Positions 1-7,523 of a stretch of DNA of 62,984 nt are shown one piece after another (the stretch's first letter is position 1; each line of letters starts with the position of its first letter). Where the stretch lies: the NCBI GenBank assembly GCA_013792005.1, contig VMSU01000229.1, positions 1 through 62,984 of the forward strand, in the 5' to 3' direction. The translations under genes were made by a program, and so were the position numbers. The notes beneath the pieces were generated by a model. That model worked only from the letters and a program-made list of their open reading frames with translations, was not told the origin of the DNA and did no database searches. Source of the stretch: Desulfobulbaceae bacterium. Lineage in GTDB: Bacteria > Desulfobacterota > Desulfobulbia > Desulfobulbales > VMSU01.

Positions 1-15
1 CCCGTCCTCGGTCGG

Positions 16-825
16 CTACATCCTACCGTAGGTGTTGGTCTGAGTGGCGATAGCCCGCAACCGCCCCGATGAGTTCCCCGAAGTGCCGTGCTGAGCGCCG
101 GATACCTTGTAAGGCTCAAGGTGGCGGTGGATATCTGCGGTCAATTCCACTTGAATCCCTTGACCGCTGCTCTCTAAACCATGAGTGGTGCCGTTATTCA
201 AAGCGATCCAGTCAGCAAAGATCCCATGAGCATTCATCCCCTGAATCAAGAACAAAGCGTCATCAACTGTGGACAGACCCTGATCCCCCTTGATCTCGCC
301 GACCTCGGTCTCAAGCCCTGCCCACGAGGGAATGCACGAACTTAAAGCTATATTGGCCAGGAGGTTTTGATCATCCGGCATATGGGAGGCATCGATAGCG
401 ATAGAGGTGATCCCTGACTCAAAAAGAGTTGGGATTTCGCTTTTGGCAAAGGCTATATCCGACTCCTTCTTAATCCCGTAATGATCGGCATGAACTGCCA
501 CCGGCACCGTAATTCCCATCTCATTACAGGCCGCGTCAATCTGGAGCGCCATGTTCCAATAGTTTGTCGGGCAATACGCCTTGGCCCCGCCCTCGGAACG
601 AGCAATTTCAATGATAATGCAGGCATTGGCCCGCTGAGCGGCCCGCAACACCCCACGGATAACAAAATTATTACGGCCATTGGCCGCTATGGTCATAGCC
701 CCACCCTTAGCGATTAGCGCCCGGTCAATCACCTTGCCGCTGACAATCAATGCCTTGGAATTAGGAAAAAGTTTAACAATATTCGGCGGTCTGCCCACCT
801 GTAACGCCCGTTGAAAATCAGCCAT
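16..825 (-). CDS. Class II fructose-bisphosphate aldolase, C-terminally truncated or frameshifted
   Basis: Likely cleaves fructose-1,6-bisphosphate to two triose phosphates in glycolysis or gluconeogenesis, using a divalent metal in a TIM barrel. Family features visible: HADH near residue 112 (metal His), the acidic stretch LETEVGEIKG near residue 170, and GAQHGTSGNS near residue 243, where the third metal His and phosphate-binding loop fall in class II enzymes. The start is well supported, with AAGGAG seven bases upstream of ATG. The frame stops after TNTYGRM at residue 269. Known enzymes run about 290-430 residues and need one more strand carrying the Asn-x-Asp substrate loop, so the end is missing. 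The break is only about 20 bases from the window edge, so contig-end error or frameshift is as likely as a true truncation. It is the last gene of the minus-strand acetyl-CoA block. Confidence 0.75.
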   Translation of the reverse strand: MADFQRALQVGRPPNIVKLFPNSKALIVSGKVIDRALIAKGGAMTIAANGRNNFVIRGVLRAAQRANACIIIEIARSEGGAKAYCPTNYWNMALQIDAACNEMGITVPVAVHADHYGIKKESDIAFAKSEIPTLFESGITSIAIDASHMPDDQNLLANIALSSCIPSWAGLETEVGEIKGDQGLSTVDDALFLIQGMNAHGIFADWIALNNGTTHGLESSGQGIQVELTADIHRHLEPYKVSGAQHGTSGNSSGRLRAIATQTNTYGRM

Positions 826-1005
826 ATCAAACTCTCCTTAATATAAGTTAATCGGGGAAATAGCCCCCCTCTTCAAGGTGCGAACGATTCATCATCCACA
901 CCTGATGAATCGGCTATAGGGCTTCCACCTCCCAACCTAACGTACAAAAAAAACTACACAAGTCAAAATATTCTCCACACTAGCGACAAAAAGACCGTCC
1001 TACAC
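826..1005. other. Intergenic gap of 180 bases, no feature seen
   Basis: Separates the hydrolase-GNAT gene from the aldolase. I see the aldolase ribosome-binding site at its left end and no convincing hairpin, promoter or repeat. Confidence 0.4.
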
Positions 1006-2916
1006 TCAAAAATCCAGCTGAAAACTATAGACATCATCCTCCAGATGACTGGTCACCATCAGTCCACACCGATTAAACACGGCCTGCATCTTTCTATTCT
1101 CACGTAAAACTTCGGCAGTAAACCCTGCAATCCCGCTCTGTTTGGCAATCACCACCAGGGCATCAAAGAGCAGTCGACCTATTCCTCGCCCCTGCCAATC
1201 ATCACGGACCAAAAAAGCGACCTCGGCACGATTGGTCTTTTCATCCAGGTAATATCTTCCCACCGCAATAATGTCATCACCGTGGGCCTCAGGGATTGTC
1301 ACCACCAACGCGACATTACTTCGATGATCAACATAGACAAAATCAAGAATCTGCTTAGCGCCGAATTGCTTGGTCCTGGTCATGAAACGGTGATACAGGG
1401 TCTCCTGCGAGAGTGAATAGACCAAATCCTTAATCCCCTGCTCATCGGTTGGCAAAATCGGTCGAAGAGAGACCTCGACCCCGCCGGGCAGAACCACACT
1501 CTTCTTCCGTTCACCAGCCGCCACCACAAAACCGGCCTGAACATGGGCATGTTCACCACGAATCAGCTTGGCCTCAATGGCCTCCTGAAACAACTGCTCC
1601 CTGAACTCGGGATGGGCAATGGAGATCAAGGCGAGCGCTCGTTCCTGCACCGTTTTGCCGTGAAGATAAGCAACCCCGAATTCACTGACCACGTAATGGA
1701 CATCACCCCTGGTAATCCCAACACCGGCGCCAGGGCTGAGCCGGGCAACAATACGCGATGTCTGATTCTGCTCATCCAAGGCGGCAATGACCATGATGGC
1801 CTTCCCGCCTGGTGATCGAGCAGCGCCCCGGGCAAAATCTATCTGACCGCCGATGCCGGAATAAAATTTTTCACCAATCGAATCGGTACAGACCTGGCCT
1901 GTCAAATCTATCTCCATGGCCATGTTGATAGCCACCATTCGCTCTAAACGGCAAATAATGGCAGGGTCGTTAACATACTCGGTGGGCCTAAAGGAAAAGA
2001 GCGGGTTACGATCGACAAGGTCATACAACCGGCGAGTTCCCATACAGAATGAAGTGACGAGCTTACCTCGATCCAGAGACTTCTTGCGGCCGGTCAACAC
2101 CCCCGCTTCAACCAGCTTGATGATGCTGTCAGTGATCATCTCGGTATGAAGACCAAGATCGCGCTTATCGAGAAGATGATTCATCACCGCCGGAGGAATC
2201 CGGCCTATCCCTGGAATCCGGCCCATCCCGAACTGGAGGGTATCGCCATCCTGAATCAAAGCGGCGATATGCCGGGCAATGGTATCCGTCGCCGGATGGG
2301 GCGGATTGGACACCCGCTCAAGAAGCGGGACGTCAATCGGCACCAGCACATCAAGATCATTGACATGGAGGAGGCTGTCCCCGTAAGTGTAAGGCATCTG
2401 CTCGTTAACCAGAGCGATGACCTGGGAGGCGTTTTCAGCGGCACTCTTGACAATATCCACTGAAATCCCGAGACTGACCCGTCCCCGTCGATCAGGAGGA
2501 GAAACCTGAATCAGAGCGACGTCGATCGGCATTCTGCCGGAATTGAATAACCCAGGGATATCGGAGAGATGAACCGGGGTATAATCACCAAAACCTTCCT
2601 GGATCTGATCCCTGACATTGTGACCGATAAAAAAACTGTTCACCCGAAAATGATCGGCAAACTGCTTGGCGGCGTACAACGCCTCTCCTTTAGTCAAAAG
2701 ATGAATGATTTCGACATCAAGCAACTCATGGGCCCTGTCAGTCAAAGCCTGCACCAACTCCTGAGGCTCAGCGCAACCAGTGCCAATAAAGATCCGCTGC
2801 CCCGGACGGAAGGATCGCACCGCCTTCTTGGCAGTAGTGATCATGGACCGGTAGGTCTCCTGCCAGTTCGGGTCAAAAAAAGCGTTATCAGTGTTGATCA
2901 TAAAGTCTCTGGTCAT
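1006..2916 (-). CDS. Acetyl-CoA hydrolase/transferase fused to a C-terminal GNAT acetyltransferase
   Basis: Residues 1-470 match the acetyl-CoA hydrolase/4-hydroxybutyrate CoA-transferase family, which moves or releases CoA through a glutamyl-CoA intermediate. The motif GLHTEMITD puts the likely catalytic Glu at residue 259, and SEFGVAYLHGKTVQERA (411-427) is the family's C-terminal signature. Residues 480-636 form a separate GNAT domain with the acetyl-CoA pyrophosphate loop QGRGIG at 575-580. At 636 residues it is about 200 longer than a plain hydrolase, matching a whole added domain. The GNAT part may acetylate lysines of nearby enzymes, as AcuA or Pat do; this is inference from context. 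The ATG at 2916 lies just downstream of a repeat and has no clear ribosome site, so ATG 2901 is an alternative. The gene follows the acyl-CoA synthetase on the same strand. Confidence 0.85.
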   Translation of the reverse strand: MTRDFMINTDNAFFDPNWQETYRSMITTAKKAVRSFRPGQRIFIGTGCAEPQELVQALTDRAHELLDVEIIHLLTKGEALYAAKQFADHFRVNSFFIGHNVRDQIQEGFGDYTPVHLSDIPGLFNSGRMPIDVALIQVSPPDRRGRVSLGISVDIVKSAAENASQVIALVNEQMPYTYGDSLLHVNDLDVLVPIDVPLLERVSNPPHPATDTIARHIAALIQDGDTLQFGMGRIPGIGRIPPAVMNHLLDKRDLGLHTEMITDSIIKLVEAGVLTGRKKSLDRGKLVTSFCMGTRRLYDLVDRNPLFSFRPTEYVNDPAIICRLERMVAINMAMEIDLTGQVCTDSIGEKFYSGIGGQIDFARGAARSPGGKAIMVIAALDEQNQTSRIVARLSPGAGVGITRGDVHYVVSEFGVAYLHGKTVQERALALISIAHPEFREQLFQEAIEAKLIRGEHAHVQAGFVVAAGERKKSVVLPGGVEVSLRPILPTDEQGIKDLVYSLSQETLYHRFMTRTKQFGAKQILDFVYVDHRSNVALVVTIPEAHGDDIIAVGRYYLDEKTNRAEVAFLVRDDWQGRGIGRLLFDALVVIAKQSGIAGFTAEVLRENRKMQAVFNRCGLMVTSHLEDDVYSFQLDF

Positions 2917-2920
2917 AACC

Positions 2921-2960
2921 GCTCAGGTTATCGGTTTACGGTTATCAGTTAACGGTTGAT
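2921..2960. repeat. Family C repeat fragment (C1)
   Basis: Contains CTCAGGTTATCGGTTTACGG followed by GTTATCAGTTAACGG, the terminal sequence shared with copies near 45914, 49335, 56479 and 62221. Only one end is present. It lies immediately upstream of the hydrolase-GNAT start. Confidence 0.65.
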
Positions 2961-2973
2961 GATTTCTATAAAT

Positions 2974-3010
2974 GATGGTCTCGCAAAAAGTCCGGGGATG
3001 CTAAGTCCGA
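2974..3010. repeat. Family D repeat fragment (D1)
   Basis: Begins GATGGTCTCGCAAAAAGTCC, the end sequence of family D, also at 5846-5925 in both orientations and at 12949. Only the left end is present. It lies just beyond the stop of the acyl-CoA synthetase at 3018. Confidence 0.6.
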
Positions 3011-3017
3011 CTGGCTC

Positions 3018-5114
3018 CTAACTCCCTACTCGCAGATTGATCTTGGCATCGACCACCACCGGCTCGGTACCAAATTCGCAGACCAAGAGCGGATTGATCT
3101 CAATCTCTGCGATCTGCGGAAAGTCGGTGGCCAACTGACTGATTTTTTGCAGACAATGGGCAATGCTTGCCATATCGACCCCACCCTCCCCGCGAGTCCT
3201 GACCAGGATCTGGTACGATTTGGTATTTCTCAGCATGGTCATGGCCTCATCAAAGGTGATAGGAGCCAAATTAAAGGCCACATCCTTCATCACCTCCACA
3301 TAGATACCCCCCAGACCGAACATCAGCATCGGCCCAAATTGGGGATCCCGATGCATTCCCATGATCACCTCCGGACCTCGGTCCAACATCTTCTCGATAT
3401 AAATCCCGTCGATCCAGGCATCAGGGGCACGCTGGCTCATCCTGAGCATCATCAGATCAAAACCGTCCCGAATTCCCTGACGATTGGTGATATTGAGTCG
3501 AATCCCACCCATATCGCTCTTATGAACGATATCCGGCGACACGATCTTCATTGCCACCGGATAACCGATTCCCTCGGCATGCTCGATGGCTTCCTCCACG
3601 GTAGTGCTCAGGTGGCCAGGAGGCACCTGAAAATCATAGGCCTTAAGAATGTCCTTAGCCTTGACTTCGGCAATATGCAGACGATTGGTTCGGATCCGGC
3701 GAGAGATGATCCGCTCAACCCGACGCCGATTCACCTTAAAACGAGTAACCACCCGCGGCGGTCGATTGCGCCAGGCCACATACCCAACCATGGCCTTGAG
3801 CACGGCAACCGCTCCTTCTGGCGAATCAAAGGCAGGCACTCCTCCGTGAAACAACAAATCCCGAGTCGCGTTAGTATCACCTCCCAGCACACAGACAGAG
3901 AGAGGCTTCTGACCATGATTGCAGGAGACAATTGCCTGAGCAATGGCAAGGGTCTGATCCGCTGCGCCACGCCTGGCGATAATAACCACCACCGCATCGA
4001 CATGACTGTCATTGACTGCCGCCTCAAGCGCCACCCGGTACCGTTCCGGCCCGGCATCGCCAAGAAGGTCCACTGGATTATAGATAGTGGCTGCATCCGG
4101 CAGTTCGGCCCGGAGAATGCTTGCCGCCGTCGCATCAAGATAACTGATCGCAAGTCCTGCCCGCTCTATGGCATCCACGGCCATAATCCCCGGACCACCG
4201 GCATTGGTCAGCACCATAATCCGCTTCCCCTTAGGCAGAGGCTGTAGACTAAACGAAGTGGCCAGGTCAAAAAGGGCGCTCATACTCTCCGCCCGGATCA
4301 CCCCGGAACGCCGGAACGCGGCGCCATAAGCGGAATCTTGGCCAATCAACGCCCCAGAGTGAGCGGCAACCGCCTTTCGCCCGGACAGGGTAGTTGCAGC
4401 CTTCAACATGATCACCGGCTTACGACTGGTGGCATATTCCGCCGCTTTGACAAAAGCGTCACCGGCATTAATGCTCTCAAGATAGCCGATAATAACCTTG
4501 GTCTGAGGATCGAGGGCCAGAGCTCTGAGCAGATCAATCTCGGACAATTCCGCCTTGTTGCCAAGACTGACCATCTTGGCAAGGCCCAGCCCCACCCCAG
4601 CCAGACGCTCCAGAAAAAGTGCGCAGAGAGAACTGGACTGAGAGATCATCGAAATACCGCCAGGCTCAGGAAATGACTCGGTGTCAAAGGCAAAGAGCGA
4701 ATGAGCAGTATTAATGACGCCAAGACAATTTGGACCTAAGAGTCGCACGTCACGAAGTCGGCACATCTCGGCAATCTGGGTCTCCATTTCAGCCCCAGCC
4801 TCACCCGCTTCCTTAAAACCCACCGACAGCACGATCACCGCTTTAGCCCCGGCGCCAATGGCATCACGGACAGCATCCCGGCACTGAGCGGCAGGAACGG
4901 CGATCAAGGCAAGATCGATCCTCCCTGCAAACTGAGAAATCCCAGGATAGCAGCGGAGCCCAAGCACCTCATCAGCCTTCGGGTTTACCGGCACCACGGT
5001 CCCGGCATACCCTCCCTGAATAATATTAGCCAGCAACCGGTGGCCGAAGGCGCCCTCACTGCGTGATGCGCCGATAACGGCAATGGTCTGAGGTTGAAAC
5101 AGGGCGTCAAGCAT
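3018..5114 (-). CDS. ADP-forming acetate/acyl-CoA synthetase, fused alpha and beta subunits
   Basis: Likely interconverts acyl-CoA, ADP and phosphate with acid, ATP and CoA, conserving energy when run toward acetate. Order of domains: CoA-binding Rossmann fold (1-130, with VIGASR near 13-18), succinyl-CoA-synthetase-like domains (about 150-450) and ATP-grasp (about 475-695). His252 in VAAHSGAL fits the phosphorylated histidine of the family, and VSPDIVHKSD is the ATP-grasp signature. The 698 residues equal a complete single-chain enzyme. No GNAT domain is attached here, unlike Pat proteins; a GNAT domain instead ends the next gene. It follows the CBS-ACT gene by 36 bases, consistent with one transcript. 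Substrate is not determined; acetate is the simplest guess given the acetyl-CoA hydrolase partner. Confidence 0.88.
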   Translation of the reverse strand: MLDALFQPQTIAVIGASRSEGAFGHRLLANIIQGGYAGTVVPVNPKADEVLGLRCYPGISQFAGRIDLALIAVPAAQCRDAVRDAIGAGAKAVIVLSVGFKEAGEAGAEMETQIAEMCRLRDVRLLGPNCLGVINTAHSLFAFDTESFPEPGGISMISQSSSLCALFLERLAGVGLGLAKMVSLGNKAELSEIDLLRALALDPQTKVIIGYLESINAGDAFVKAAEYATSRKPVIMLKAATTLSGRKAVAAHSGALIGQDSAYGAAFRRSGVIRAESMSALFDLATSFSLQPLPKGKRIMVLTNAGGPGIMAVDAIERAGLAISYLDATAASILRAELPDAATIYNPVDLLGDAGPERYRVALEAAVNDSHVDAVVVIIARRGAADQTLAIAQAIVSCNHGQKPLSVCVLGGDTNATRDLLFHGGVPAFDSPEGAVAVLKAMVGYVAWRNRPPRVVTRFKVNRRRVERIISRRIRTNRLHIAEVKAKDILKAYDFQVPPGHLSTTVEEAIEHAEGIGYPVAMKIVSPDIVHKSDMGGIRLNITNRQGIRDGFDLMMLRMSQRAPDAWIDGIYIEKMLDRGPEVIMGMHRDPQFGPMLMFGLGGIYVEVMKDVAFNLAPITFDEAMTMLRNTKSYQILVRTRGEGGVDMASIAHCLQKISQLATDFPQIAEIEINPLLVCEFGTEPVVVDAKINLRVGS

Positions 5115-5150
5115 GGGTAGTTTAATTCCTATTAGTGTAACCGATTAAAT

Positions 5151-5819
5151 TTACAGAGGTTGCTCTGGCAGCATCGGGTCGACAACAAACCCAGCTTCTT
5201 CCAAGGCCCGGTGCACGGCCCGAAGGTTCATAGTATTGACCCGAACCGAGATAGTCTGAGAATGCTGACCAGGGACCATGCTCTTGCTGCGCACCACCCG
5301 GCTGAAATGGATATCATGTTCCTCCAAGGTGTGCACGATCCGGGTTAAAGGCCGGGGCTTGCCATCGTCCTTGACGCCGACCAGGACCGATCCCCGCTCG
5401 CCAAGACCAAAGAGCGTGGTATAGGCCATGATCAGATCACGAACGGAAAAAACTCCAATCACCTTGTGGTGGCTATCGATCACCGGCAAGGCGCCAACCT
5501 TGTGCCGATTAAGAAGGATCAGGGCATCGTCCAAGGTGGCATAGGATGAAAGAGAAACCACATCCTTACTCATGATCTCGCCAACCGGGGACTGACTGAT
5601 TTTCCAAATCTCGTCCTTATGCTGCTTACCGGTATCGACACAGGAGGGGTAGGCCGAACGAATATCACGGTCAGTGACCATGCCAAGGAGACAACCATCA
5701 TCCCCGACAACCGGCAAGTGCCGAAAATGTTTAGTCTCAAGGATTCCCTTCACTTCACCGATGGGAGTCTCAGGCCCGACCGTGACCGGGATCTTGGTCA
5801 TGTAATGTTCAATATACAT
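5151..5819 (-). CDS. AcuB-like protein: two CBS domains and an ACT domain
   Basis: A cytoplasmic regulatory protein. CBS pairs usually bind adenine nucleotides and ACT domains bind small ligands such as amino acids. CBS1 covers about residues 1-58, starting with the typical YMTKIPVTV, CBS2 about 75-135 (IMSKDVVSLSSYATLDDAL), and an ACT-like segment about 140-215. This order and the length of 222 residues match AcuB of Bacillus, encoded between a GNAT acetyltransferase and an HDAC-like deacetylase. The same neighbours occur here: an HDAC-like gene upstream and an acyl-CoA synthetase and GNAT-bearing enzyme downstream. A plausible role is sensing adenylate charge for acetate metabolism; that is inference. 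A strong GAGGAGGAG ribosome site sits just upstream of the ATG. The upstream gap holds a complete family D repeat. Confidence 0.82.
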   Translation of the reverse strand: MYIEHYMTKIPVTVGPETPIGEVKGILETKHFRHLPVVGDDGCLLGMVTDRDIRSAYPSCVDTGKQHKDEIWKISQSPVGEIMSKDVVSLSSYATLDDALILLNRHKVGALPVIDSHHKVIGVFSVRDLIMAYTTLFGLGERGSVLVGVKDDGKPRPLTRIVHTLEEHDIHFSRVVRSKSMVPGQHSQTISVRVNTMNLRAVHRALEEAGFVVDPMLPEQPL

Positions 5820-5845
5820 AGATCTCCTCCTCTTCTTTCATATTT

Positions 5846-5925
5846 GATGGCGTCGCAAAAAGCCCGATCTACTGCGTTGCAGCGCCCTTTTGCTTAGACA
5901 TACCGTGACTTTTTGCGAGACCATC
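5846..5925. repeat. Family D repeat, complete copy with terminal inverted repeats (D2)
   Basis: Eighty bases bounded by GATGGCGTCGCAAAAAGCCC on the left and its near inverse ACTTTTTGCGAGACCATC on the right, so the transcript can fold into one long hairpin. It lies between the AcuC-like and AcuB-like genes, where it could dampen read-through. Related ends occur at 2974 and 12949. Confidence 0.8.
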
Positions 5926-5980
5926 ATATTTAGGCAAAGAAAAATCTTGGGTTACGCTTCGCTATTCCAACCTACAACCA

Positions 5981-6934
5981 TCATTCACCGGCCAACCCGT
6001 CCACATAGGCCTCGGCACTCTGAGCAAGCGACTCAAGGTGATAGCCACCCTCAAGGATTGACACCACCCTGCCATGAAAAAGCTTAGCCCATTGCCGTGT
6101 CATCAGCCCCAAGGTTTTGTATACTCCTGTGGAGTAACAGAGTCCGGACATATCGTCATCCTGATGCCCGTCAAACCCGGCAGCCACCAACAGGGCATCC
6201 GGTCGGAATGACTCTATTGCAGGTCCAATCTTACTCTCGATAACCTCAAGAAGCATGGCATCATTGGCTCCCGGCGGCAGAGGGACATTCAAGGTCGTGC
6301 CCTTGCCAGGTCCATGCCCGCGCTCATCTCCAAAACCAGTGCCTGGAAAGCTGAAGGTCGGGTGCTCGTGGATACTGGCGTAGTAGACCTCCGGATCATG
6401 CTCGAAGGCGCTTTGGATTCCGTTGCCATGATGGGCGTCCCAGTCAATAATAAAAACTTTCCGGCGGCCATAGGCTTGCTGCCAGTAACGGGCGGCAATG
6501 GCAATATTATTCAGCAAGCAGAAGCCCAAGGCCGTGGACCGCTCGGCATGATGCCCCGGCGGCCGGACAGCACAAAAGATCGTCTCTGTCTCACCGCGCT
6601 CCACAAGATCAATGGCAGTAAGACCCGCAGCAGCCGACACCTGCGCCACATCAAAAGAATCGTAACATATCTGGTTATCATTGTGATCAATACTGATATG
6701 CCCGGAGAGACAGGCCTCTTCCAGTCGAAACAGATACGACTCATCGTGGATTGCCAGCAACTCGGCACGACTGATATCTCTTGGCGCAACGACCCGCATC
6801 CCAGCGGCAAAAGGACCTGCCTCAAAACAAGTCCGGATAGCGGCAATCCGCCCCGGCACTTCAGGATGCATCCCGCCACCGGTATCATGGTCGCGATAAC
6901 AAGGATGATCAATCAGGATAAAAGGGTTTGCCAT
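5981..6934 (-). CDS. AcuC-like class II histone deacetylase family protein
   Basis: A zinc-dependent amidohydrolase of the HDAC/acetoin-utilisation family, likely removing acetyl groups from protein lysines or small amines. Visible signatures: RPPGHHAE (active-site His pair), DWDAHHGNG (zinc Asp and His plus charge-relay His), GFDGHQDD (second zinc Asp) and EGGYHLESLA near the C-terminus. The 317 residues fit the family and all catalytic positions are present. It opens the minus-strand run leading to the AcuB-like, acyl-CoA synthetase and hydrolase-GNAT genes, so a role in reversing acetylation of acetyl-CoA enzymes is reasonable. Polyamine deacetylase activity is an alternative the sequence cannot exclude. 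The start ATG at 6934 has GGAAG upstream. Confidence 0.87.
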   Translation of the reverse strand: MANPFILIDHPCYRDHDTGGGMHPEVPGRIAAIRTCFEAGPFAAGMRVVAPRDISRAELLAIHDESYLFRLEEACLSGHISIDHNDNQICYDSFDVAQVSAAAGLTAIDLVERGETETIFCAVRPPGHHAERSTALGFCLLNNIAIAARYWQQAYGRRKVFIIDWDAHHGNGIQSAFEHDPEVYYASIHEHPTFSFPGTGFGDERGHGPGKGTTLNVPLPPGANDAMLLEVIESKIGPAIESFRPDALLVAAGFDGHQDDDMSGLCYSTGVYKTLGLMTRQWAKLFHGRVVSILEGGYHLESLAQSAEAYVDGLAGE

Positions 6935-7105
6935 GGTCAGCCGAACTTCCTTTACTCACGGCAGCTAACGCCGCGAATCGGTTACATTGTGACAAAGGGG
7001 ATATCACCAGAATAAATCCACGGTGGATCCGAGCAGCACATCTCCCAACTACTGAACTAAGGGACTCGGAAATTACCAATTTCCAAGTCCCTAAGCATAA
7101 AATTT

Positions 7106-7259
7106 GTAATCGTTCACCAGAAGCGTTGAACGTGCGGATTTCACCGGACTGTAAACGTTTGCCGGGCACCCCATCTGCTTTGTCAGCGGTCTGCTCATGT
7201 GCAACTAGCACACTTTGCAGACCGCTTTCGCGCATCTGGGGTGCCCGGTGAACGTTTAC
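7106..7259. repeat. Family A bipartite inverted-repeat element (A1)
   Basis: A 154-base copy. The tail (7106-7150) begins GTAATCGTTCACCAGAAGCG. The module (7151-7259) has 23-base inverted ends: GTAAACGTTTGCCGGGCACC pairs with the module's last bases GGTGCCCGGTGAACGTTTAC. Inner arms AGCGGTCTGC and GCAGACCGCT add to the stem. The two outer ends of the whole element are also inverted. Other copies: 11722, 49381, parts at 13052 and 21342. No coding capacity is seen. Confidence 0.88.
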
Positions 7260-7523
7260 TAAAATTTCGCCCAACAATCTCCATAAACTACTCTACGGGA
7301 GAGACTATCCCAATGTCAAGCAAGAGACTGCCGATTTGTGACAACTTAAAATGCCAGGTTCTAGCATTTTGTCAATTACTTTTACAACAAAATTGCGTTG
7401 ACTTTATAACACGACCAAGACATCATAGAAATGAGACCACCTTCATTCACGCCCCTGATCTCACTGATAAAAGGACCACACCGTTCGCCGAGATAACATG
7501 TCAAGAACCTTGAAGGGCAATCA
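7260..7523. other. Intergenic leader of the haem-motif kinase
   Basis: 264 bases between repeat A1 and the kinase start. No hairpin terminator or dyad I would call; the kinase ribosome site GAAGGG is at its right end. Any promoter for the kinase should lie here. Confidence 0.35.

Noticed and set aside
3147-4247. Long plus-strand open frame of 366 codons
   Set aside because: It lies opposite the well-supported acyl-CoA synthetase, has His/Pro-rich composition typical of an antisense frame and matches no family I know.
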